64,000 nucleotides of DNA. Source: Aquincola tertiaricarbonis (GTDB lineage Bacteria; Pseudomonadota; Gammaproteobacteria; Burkholderiales; Burkholderiaceae_C). Positions 58,416 through 64,000 of the stretch are shown here, one piece after another; the stretch's first letter is position 1, and the number at the start of each line of letters is the position of its first letter. Under the pieces are notes generated by a model. It searched no databases. It was not told the origin of the DNA and was given only the letters and a program-made list of their open reading frames with translations. Location: assembly GCF_023573145.1 (NCBI RefSeq), contig NZ_CP097636.1, forward strand, positions 3,100,001-3,164,000, read 5' to 3'. The position numbers and the translations under genes were made by a program.

Positions 58416-59977
58416 GCGCCCTGCCCTCCACCGCCGGCGATGTCGCGCGCCTGGCGCGCGGCCAGCGCCGCCATCGCCTCGGCCGCGTCGGAGAACGGAT
58501 GTTTCACACCCTGGATCTCCTGGTAGTCCTCATGGCCCTTGCCGGCCAGCAGGATCACGTCGTTGGGGCCGGCGCTGTTCACCGCCTCGGTGATGGCGGC
58601 GCGGCGGTCGGCGATCACGGTGGCGTCCACATGGCCACGCTCGATGCCGGCGGCGATCTGCGCCAGGATGGCCTCGGGGTCTTCACCGCGCGGGTTGTCG
58701 CTGGTGAGCAGCACGCGCTGCGCCAGCCGGGCCGCGATGGCGCCCATCTGCGGCCGCTTGGTGGCGTCGCGGTTGCCACCGCAGCCGAACACGCACAGCA
58801 GCTGGCCGCCGCGCGCCTGCGCAAAGGGGCGCAGCGCCAGCAGCGCCTTTTCCAGCGCGTCGGGCGTGTGGGCGTAGTCGACCACCAGCTCGGGCAGCGG
58901 GGTTTGCGAGGCCACTTGAACCCGTTGCATGCGGCCCGGCACGGGGGTGAAGTAAGGCACCACGCTGCATGCGTCGTGCAACGAGATACCCAGCGCACGC
59001 AGCCCGCCGATGACCACCAGCAGGTTGTGCACGTTGAAGTCGCCGATCAGCGTGCTGCGCACCACGGCGCCGCGGTCGCCTTCGATCACCTCGAAGGCCA
59101 GGCCGCCGTCGGCGTAGCCGATGTTCTGCGCCCGCAGCCGCGCCGTCTGCATCGCCGAGACGGTCCAGCGCTCGGCCGCCAGCGGCTCGCGCGCCAGTTG
59201 CTGGCCCTGCGGATCATCGATGTTGATGACCGCGGACTTCAGGCCCGGCCAGTCGAACAGCGCGCGCTTGGCGGCCCAGTAGGCCTCCATCGAGCCGTGG
59301 TAGTCGAGGTGGTCCTGGGTGAAGTTGGTGAACAGCGCCACCCGGATGCGCAGGCCGTTGAGCCGATGCTCGGTGATGCCGATGGACGAGGCCTCGATCG
59401 CGCAGGCATGCACGCCGCCGGTGTGGAAGTCGCGCAGCGCGCGGTGCAGCGTCACCGGGTCGGGCGTGGTCAGGCCGGTGAAGGTGATGTTGCCGGCCTG
59501 TGCATCGCTGCGCTGGCCGTCGCCGGTGGCGGGCAGCGGCAGCGGCGGCTCGCCGATGCCCAGCGTGCCGATGACGCCGCAGCGCCGGCCCAGCATGGCC
59601 AGGGCCTGCGCCGTCCACCAGGCGGTGGAGGTCTTGCCGTTGGTGCCGGTGGTGGCCACGACGTCCATCTGCGCACTGGGATGGTCGAAGAACGCGTCGG
59701 CGATGGGGCCGGTGGCGGCCTTGAGATGCGGCAGCGAGGCGATGCGGGCGTTGTCGAACGCGAAGGCTTCCACGCCCTCGTGCTCGACCAGGCAGGTGGC
59801 GGCGCCGGCCACCAGGGCCGAGCGTGCGAACTGCCGGCCGTCGGTGGCATAGCCGGGCCAGGCGATGAAGGCATCGCCGGGCTGCACCTGGCGGCTGTCG
59901 GCGCGCAAGGTGCCGGTCACCCACTCGCGCAGCCAGCGGGCCGCGGCGTCGGGGGATTTGAGGCGGGTCAGGGACAC
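58412..59977 (-). CDS. murE: UDP-N-acetylmuramoyl-tripeptide synthetase (meso-diaminopimelate-adding)
   Basis: Adds meso-diaminopimelate. A 521-residue Mur ligase with DSRQVQPGDAFIAWPG, ATTGTNGKTSTAWW (about 107), TTPDPVTLHRALRDF, EASSIGITEHRL and NFTQDHLDYHGSMEAYW. The specificity motif DNPRGEDP (about 423-430) has the DNPR signature of DAP-adding enzymes. The start is GTG at 59977, immediately after the ftsI TAA and in the same frame, with no spacer. Confidence 0.97.
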   Translation of the reverse strand: MSLTRLKSPDAAARWLREWVTGTLRADSRQVQPGDAFIAWPGYATDGRQFARSALVAGAATCLVEHEGVEAFAFDNARIASLPHLKAATGPIADAFFDHPSAQMDVVATTGTNGKTSTAWWTAQALAMLGRRCGVIGTLGIGEPPLPLPATGDGQRSDAQAGNITFTGLTTPDPVTLHRALRDFHTGGVHACAIEASSIGITEHRLNGLRIRVALFTNFTQDHLDYHGSMEAYWAAKRALFDWPGLKSAVINIDDPQGQQLAREPLAAERWTVSAMQTARLRAQNIGYADGGLAFEVIEGDRGAVVRSTLIGDFNVHNLLVVIGGLRALGISLHDACSVVPYFTPVPGRMQRVQVASQTPLPELVVDYAHTPDALEKALLALRPFAQARGGQLLCVFGCGGNRDATKRPQMGAIAARLAQRVLLTSDNPRGEDPEAILAQIAAGIERGHVDATVIADRRAAITEAVNSAGPNDVILLAGKGHEDYQEIQGVKHPFSDAAEAMAALAARQARDIAGGGGQGA

Positions 59978-61816
59978 TTAGAAACTTTCCTGTGCGGCCG
60001 GGATGTCACGGGTGACGATCTGCGGCTGCACCTCGATGTCGGGCGGCACGTTCATCATGCGCAGCGTGTTCTGCACCACCTGGCTGAACACGGGCGCGGC
60101 CACGGTGCCGCCGAAATATTGGCCATTGCTGGGTTCGTCCACCATCACGGCCACCACGATGCGGGGCTTGCTGATGGGCGCGATGCCGACGAACCACGCG
60201 CGGTACTTGTTGCCGGAGTAAGAGCGGCCCTCCTGCTTGTGGGCGGTGCCGGTCTTGCCGCCCACGGAGTAGCCCACTGCCTGCGCCTGCGGCGCGGTGC
60301 CGCCCTTGAGCGACACGCTGTGCAGCATCTCGCGCATGGTGCGGGCCACCTCGGGCGTGAACACCTGCGTGCCCTGCACCGCATGCTCCTGCTTGAGCAT
60401 GGTCACCGGCGCCAGGTCGCCATCACGCGCGAACACGGTGTAGGCCCGCGCCAGCTGGAACAGCGAGGCCGACAGGCCATAGCCGTAGCTCATGGTGGCC
60501 TGCTCGATAGGGCGCCAGGTCTTCCAGGGGCGCAGGCGGCCGGTCACGGCGCCGGGAAAGCGCAGCTGGGGCTTTTGCCCCAGGCCGACGGCGGTGAAGA
60601 CGTCCCACATCTCCTTGCGGTCCATCTGCATCGCCATCTTCACGGTGCCGACGTTGCTGGACTTCTGGATCACCTCGCTGACCGTCAGCACGCCGTAGGC
60701 GTGCGAGTCGCTGATGGTGCTGCCGGTGATGGTGATGCGGCCCGGCGCCACGTTGATCGGCGTGTCGGGCGTGACACGCTTGGTCTGCAGCGCCCACGAC
60801 ACCACCAGCGGTTTCATCGTGGAGCCGGGCTCGAAGGTGTCGGTCAGCGCGCGGTTGCGCAGCTGCGCGCCGGTGAGCCGGCGGCGGTCGGCGGGGTCGA
60901 AGCTGGGGTAGTTGGCCAGCGCCAGCACCTCGCCGGTCTGCGCGTCCAGCACCACCACGCTGCCGGCCTTGGCCTTGTGCTCGGCCACCGCGTCGCGGAT
61001 GCGCTGGTAGGCGAAGAACTGCACCTTGGAATCGACCGACAGCTGGATGTCCTGGCCGTTGGCCGCGTCCACCTGCTGGCCCATGTCCTCGACCACGCGG
61101 CCCAGGCGGTCCTTGACCACCTCGCGCGAGCCGTTGCGGCCCTTCAGCTCGCTCTCGAAGGCCAGTTCGATGCCTTCCTGGCCCACGTCTTCCAGGTTGG
61201 TGAAGCCGACCAGGTGCGCCGCAGCCTCCCCCTCGGGGTACTTGCGGCGGTACTCGTTGACCTCGTACACGCCTTCGATCTTGAGGGCGCGGATCTTCTT
61301 CCACAGCTCGTCGTCCACCTGGCGCTTGAGCCAGGCGAAGCGGCTGCCGTCGTCCAGCTTCTTGTCCAGCTCGGACGGCGGCATCTCCAGCAGGCGCGCC
61401 AGCTCACGCCGCTGGTCGGGCGTGGCCTTGACGTCGCGCGGGATGGCCCAGATGGACGGCACCGAGACGCTGGTGGCCAGCAGCAGGCCGTTGCGGTCGA
61501 GGATGCGGCCGCGGCTGGCGCGCAGCTCCAGCGTGTGGGCGTAGCGCTTCTCGCCTTCGCTCAGATAGAACTCGGTGCCGATGGCCTGGATGTACACCGC
61601 GCGGCCCACCAGCATGCAAAAGCCCAGGCCCACCAGGGCCACGATGAACTTGCTGCGGCCGGGCGGCGTCTTGGCCGCCAGCAGCGGGCTTTGTGCATAC
61701 GACAGGCTGCGCACGCTGGCCGCGGCGCGGCGGCGGTCACCGCCGTCCTTGGGCGCCTTGGGCCGCTTGGTCATGTGGGCGCCGCCGGACGGTGCCTTCT
61801 TGCTGAACAGGCCCAT
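59978..61816 (-). CDS. ftsI: Penicillin-binding protein 3, septal transpeptidase FtsI
   Basis: Cross-links septal peptidoglycan with FtsW. The 612 residues comprise a basic cytosolic N-terminus (about 45 residues), one transmembrane helix (KFIVALVGLGFCMLVGRAVYI), a pedestal domain from RASRGRILDRNG onward and a transpeptidase domain with SxxK as STMK (in EPGSTMKPLVV), SxN as SSN (in IQKSSNVGTVK) and KTG (in VGGKTGTAH). ATG 61816 shares a base with the ftsL stop. Confidence 0.97.
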   Translation of the reverse strand: MGLFSKKAPSGGAHMTKRPKAPKDGGDRRRAAASVRSLSYAQSPLLAAKTPPGRSKFIVALVGLGFCMLVGRAVYIQAIGTEFYLSEGEKRYAHTLELRASRGRILDRNGLLLATSVSVPSIWAIPRDVKATPDQRRELARLLEMPPSELDKKLDDGSRFAWLKRQVDDELWKKIRALKIEGVYEVNEYRRKYPEGEAAAHLVGFTNLEDVGQEGIELAFESELKGRNGSREVVKDRLGRVVEDMGQQVDAANGQDIQLSVDSKVQFFAYQRIRDAVAEHKAKAGSVVVLDAQTGEVLALANYPSFDPADRRRLTGAQLRNRALTDTFEPGSTMKPLVVSWALQTKRVTPDTPINVAPGRITITGSTISDSHAYGVLTVSEVIQKSSNVGTVKMAMQMDRKEMWDVFTAVGLGQKPQLRFPGAVTGRLRPWKTWRPIEQATMSYGYGLSASLFQLARAYTVFARDGDLAPVTMLKQEHAVQGTQVFTPEVARTMREMLHSVSLKGGTAPQAQAVGYSVGGKTGTAHKQEGRSYSGNKYRAWFVGIAPISKPRIVVAVMVDEPSNGQYFGGTVAAPVFSQVVQNTLRMMNVPPDIEVQPQIVTRDIPAAQESF

Positions 61817-62136
61817 CAGCGCACCTCCGCCTGACTGGTCGGCGCCGAGGCGGCGGGAGCGACCACGGGTGCGCTGCCGTCGGTGACGTACTGCGTCAGC
61901 GCCGCGGTGGCGGTGCGCATCTGCAGGCGGTCGCGCGCCACCTTCTCCACGCGCAGGTGGGTGGCCTGCGCCTGGCGCTCGGCCTCCAGGCGCTTGTAGT
62001 CGATCTCCAGCTTGGCGTGCAGCGTCTTGGCGCGGTCGATCTCGTTGAACAGCCGGCGCGTGTCGTACGTGGTCTTCACCAGGTACAGGCAGCTGGCCAG
62101 CAGCGCGGCCAGCAGCACGATGTTGAGCCTCGTCAC
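61816..62136 (-). CDS. ftsL: Cell division protein FtsL
   Basis: Bitopic divisome protein of 106 residues: one transmembrane helix ([19 protein letters not shown]) and a periplasmic coiled coil ([20 protein letters not shown] and on) that pairs with FtsB. The start is GTG at 62136, overlapping the rsmH stop as GTGA. The C-terminal 20 residues are rich in Ala, Pro and Ser. Confidence 0.93.
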   Translation of the reverse strand: MTRLNIVLLAALLASCLYLVKTTYDTRRLFNEIDRAKTLHAKLEIDYKRLEAERQAQATHLRVEKVARDRLQMRTATAALTQYVTDGSAPVVAPAASAPTSQAEVR

Positions 62137-63110
62137 GACGGCTGTCCTTCCAGGTCTGGCGACTTGCGTTCGGCCACGCGCAGGATGGCCGAGCGCGACC
62201 GCGCATTGGCGGCCACTTCCTCGGCCGACGGCTTCACCCGCCCCAGCGACAGCAGCCGCGTGGGGGCCGGTTCGGCAAAGGGCGCGCGGCGGTCGTAGAC
62301 CTGCTTGCTCTCGCGCGCGATGAAGGTCTTGACGATGCGGTCTTCCAGCGAATGGAAGCTGATGACCGCCAGCCGGCCGCCCGGGGCCAGCAGGTCCACC
62401 GTATCGCTCAGGACCTGTTCGAGCTCTTCAAGCTCGGCGTTGACGAAAATCCGAAGAGCCTGAAATGTGCGCGTGGCAGGGTTCTGGCCCGGCTCACGGG
62501 TCTTGACCGCACGAGCCACGACCTCGGCCAGCTGGCCAGTGGTTCGCACCGGGTCCCCGCTTGCGCGCCGAGCCACAAGCGCCTTTGCAATCTGCACAGC
62601 AAACCGTTCTTCGCCATAGTCCTTCACCACCTGTGCGATCTGGCGCTCGTCGGCGCGAGCCAGGAAATCCGCGGCGCTTTCGCCGCGCGTCGTGTCCATG
62701 CGCATGTCCAGCGGGCCGTCGAAGCGGAAGCTGAAGCCGCGCTGAGGGTCGTCGATCTGCGGGGAAGACACGCCCAGGTCGAGCAGGATGCCGTCCACCT
62801 GCTGCACGCCCACGCTCGCCAGGCGCTCGCGCATGTCGCGGAAGCTGGCGTGGAAGATGGAGAAACGCGGGTCTGAAACCCGCGTCGTCGCTGACTCATC
62901 CTGGGCAGCGGCGATGGCGGCGGGGTCCTTGTCGAAGGCGATCAGCCGCCCGTGCGGCGACAGCCGCCGCAGCAGCTCGCGCGAGTGGCCGCCGCGGCCG
63001 AAGGTGCCGTCCACGTAGATGCCGTCGGCGCGGCTGAACCAGCCTTCGACGGCCTCGTTCAGCATCACGCTGACGTGGGAGAAGGCGGCGGTGGGCTGCG
63101 GGGCGCTCAT
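62133..63110 (-). CDS. rsmH: 16S rRNA (cytosine1402-N4)-methyltransferase
   Basis: SAM-dependent methylation of C1402 in the ribosomal P site. It has 325 residues from ATG 63110, which shares a base with the mraZ stop. Signatures are [29 protein letters not shown] (SAM motif I), [44 protein letters not shown] and [14 protein letters not shown]. Confidence 0.97.
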   Translation of the reverse strand: MSAPQPTAAFSHVSVMLNEAVEGWFSRADGIYVDGTFGRGGHSRELLRRLSPHGRLIAFDKDPAAIAAAQDESATTRVSDPRFSIFHASFRDMRERLASVGVQQVDGILLDLGVSSPQIDDPQRGFSFRFDGPLDMRMDTTRGESAADFLARADERQIAQVVKDYGEERFAVQIAKALVARRASGDPVRTTGQLAEVVARAVKTREPGQNPATRTFQALRIFVNAELEELEQVLSDTVDLLAPGGRLAVISFHSLEDRIVKTFIARESKQVYDRRAPFAEPAPTRLLSLGRVKPSAEEVAANARSRSAILRVAERKSPDLEGQPS

Positions 63111-63541
63111 CACAGGCCCAGGTCCATGAAGGCTTGCGCCACGTCGCCCTTGGACAGCTGCTCTTCCTCGTAGGCGGCCAGGCGCTGCACGTCCCACAGC
63201 TCGAAGCGGTGACCGGTGCCCAGCAGCATCACGTCCTTGTCCAGGCCGGCCCAGGCGCGCAGCTCGGGGGAGATGAGCACGCGCGAGCCGCTGTCGATCT
63301 CGACATCCACGGCGCTGCCGACGAAGAGCCGGCGAAACAGGTCGCCGTTGGTCTTCATGCCCATGATCTCTTCGCGAAAGTGCTCCCAGGCGGGCCTCGG
63401 AAAGATCAGCAGGCAGTGGTTGGGGTGCTTGGTGATCGTGAGCTTGTCCTGCGCCAGGGCGGTCAGCACGTCGCGATGGCGAGCCGGGACGGTCATCCGC
63501 CCCTTCCCGTCCAGCGTCAACGCGGACCCACCCTGAAACAC
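63110..63541 (-). CDS. mraZ: Transcriptional regulator MraZ
   Basis: DNA-binding repressor of the dcw cluster with two SpoVT/AbrB-like repeats. It has 143 residues when started at GTG 63541, which gives the family N-terminus [24 protein letters not shown]. The frame is open 23 codons further, but that part crosses the operator and the -10 region. The second repeat is around [23 protein letters not shown], with the DxxGRxxxP-type DNA-binding motifs intact in the first. First gene of the cluster. Confidence 0.95.
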   Translation of the reverse strand: MFQGGSALTLDGKGRMTVPARHRDVLTALAQDKLTITKHPNHCLLIFPRPAWEHFREEIMGMKTNGDLFRRLFVGSAVDVEIDSGSRVLISPELRAWAGLDKDVMLLGTGHRFELWDVQRLAAYEEEQLSKGDVAQAFMDLGL

Positions 63542-63543
63542 GA

Positions 63544-63583
63544 AAGTCACCCATTTCCCCCACAAATCACCACTATCCCCCAC
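63544..63583 (-). promoter_or_regulatory. MraZ-binding repeats (operator)
   Basis: On the minus strand, tandem decamers GTGGGGGATA, GTGGTGATTT and GTGGGGGAAA run at an exact 10-bp period, followed by TGGGTGACTT one base out of register. This is the TGGGN repeat with 5-bp spacer known for MraZ. The array begins at the -10 and fills the short leader up to the GTG start. Confidence 0.88.
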
Positions 63584-63610
63584 TGTAGCCGACGCACCGG
63601 GTTGGGTCAA
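63582..63610 (-). promoter_or_regulatory. Sigma-70 promoter of the dcw cluster
   Basis: -35 TTGACC (63605-63610) and -10 TACAGT (63582-63587) with a 17-bp spacer, on the minus strand. Transcription should start near 63574-63576, giving a leader of about 34 nt that contains the MraZ repeats. Confidence 0.85.
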
Positions 63611-63843
63611 CGCGACGCGTCAGAAAAATCAATGAAATCAACTACTTACAGCCGCATCGCGAAGTAAGGGGCTGCAAAAATAGCTTCAAAAATAAGGACT
63701 TGCGGGGGGCAGTGAAAGTGATGGGTGAGCTGCAGCAATGTGGGGCGCTGGTATCACCCCCCTCCGTCGCGCTGCACGCGACGGCGGCGGCAGGTGTCAC
63801 CGTTTTCACGATAGTATCGCGCAAACTATTCACCGATAGATTC
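63611..63843. other. Upstream part of the mraZ / HTH intergenic region
   Basis: With the promoter and operator above, this forms a 302-bp gap between divergent genes; the part near 63620-63710 is clearly AT-richer than the rest of the window. Near the right-hand gene there is an 11-bp palindrome CGATA-G-TATCG (63809-63819) and a second CGATAG preceded by CTAT (63825-63839), a possible autoregulatory operator for the helix-turn-helix gene at 63844. The short minus-strand frame within this region has no protein-like features. Confidence 0.4.
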
Positions 63844-64000
63844 ATGGCCGGCATCACGGGCACCGTCACTGATCATTCACAAGCGCTGCAACGCCTGCTG
63901 CGCAACGGCGTGATGACGGCGGCCCAGCTGATGGAGCGGCTGGGCATCAGCCAACCGACGCTTTCACGAACTATTCAGCGGCTGCACGCGGCAGTCACCA
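63844..64000 (+). CDS. Helix-turn-helix protein, N-terminal part (3' end outside window)
   Basis: 52 codons are open from ATG 63844 to the window end. They encode a winged-helix-like start: LQRLLRNGVMTAAQLMERLG then ISQPTLSRTIQRLHAAV, with the recognition helix SQPTLSRTIQRL. This N-terminus resembles that of HipA-like proteins of the YjjJ type, which carry an HTH in front of a kinase fold, but IclR- or MarR-like regulators are also possible. Only the missing 3' part can decide. It is divergent from the dcw cluster. Confidence 0.55.
   Translation, partial: MAGITGTVTDHSQALQRLLRNGVMTAAQLMERLGISQPTLSRTIQRLHAAVT

Noticed and set aside
58499..61834. 1111-codon plus-strand open frame opposite murE and ftsI
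   Set aside because: It spans two real genes antisense with the same compositional artefact and no recognisable motif.
45816..63610. Missing or duplicated genes in the dcw cluster
   Set aside because: All 15 expected genes were found once, in canonical order, with intact frames; there is no hidden insertion of a gene.
63642..63869. 75-codon minus-strand frame upstream of the dcw promoter
   Set aside because: No ribosome site, no recognisable features, and it overlaps the divergent helix-turn-helix start.

Overview
This 64 kb window is chromosomal DNA from a very GC-rich betaproteobacterium. Gene content and order (the mraZ-to-ftsZ division cluster, petABC-sspA-sspB, dusB-fis-purH, argB-HAD-slmA, hisIE-tatABC), a PEP-CTERM protein, a DUF1631 protein and a Bug-type solute receptor fit Burkholderiales, most likely the Rubrivivax/Leptothrix/Aquincola (Sphaerotilaceae) group. 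The family assignment is inference; class and order are well supported.

Layout. 1-6.6 kb: end of a glycerophosphodiesterase, an MFS exporter, argJ, secA and divergent dciA. 6.8-10.4 kb: an NYN-domain gene cut in two by a complete IS66-family element (2659 bp, inverted terminal repeats, 8-bp target duplication). 10.4-15.3 kb: tRNA-Thr, sspB, sspA, the cytochrome bc1 operon petABC and mscL. 15.4-21.5 kb: a large DUF1631 protein, pdxA, a small outer-membrane barrel, a Nif3-like protein and a DegS/HtrA-type protease. 21.5-30.2 kb, nearly all minus strand: tatC, tatB, tatA, hinT, a membrane protein, hisE, hisI, a Nudix hydrolase, a DUF815 ATPase, pdeM, slmA, a HAD nucleotidase, a DUF4148 protein, argB and a MerR regulator divergent from a heavy-metal P-type ATPase (30.3-32.6 kb). 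32.6-40 kb: an M32 carboxypeptidase, a YqaA-like membrane protein, then the plus-strand run dusB-fis-purH-plsC-cdsA-ruvC. 40-45.6 kb: a Bug receptor, aqpZ, lpxC, a PEP-CTERM protein and a Cys/Met-metabolism PLP enzyme. 45.8-63.6 kb: the complete minus-strand dcw cluster mraZ-rsmH-ftsL-ftsI-murE-murF-mraY-murD-ftsW-murG-murC-ddlB-ftsQ-ftsA-ftsZ, with a readable sigma-70 promoter and MraZ repeats. The window ends in the first 52 codons of a divergent helix-turn-helix protein.

How the genes work together. The dcw cluster makes lipid II from UDP-MurNAc precursors (murC, D, E, F, ddlB, mraY, murG) and builds the septum (ftsL, Q, I, W, A, Z). slmA is a nucleoid-occlusion regulator of FtsZ and lpxC commits carbon to lipid A, so much of the window concerns the envelope and division. 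secA and tatABC supply export, and the Rieske protein and the Bug receptor carry Tat-like signals.

No new defence or biosynthetic system was recognised. The points most worth a second look are the IS66-split NYN gene, a family of GC-rich modular palindromic repeats at gene borders (including three 84-bp tandem copies that form an open frame between purH and plsC), an acidic low-complexity insertion of about 80 residues inside MurD, an altered acceptor-site motif in MurG, a PVWY motif in cytochrome b, and a MerR-type promoter so close to the ATPase start codon that its mRNA should be leaderless.
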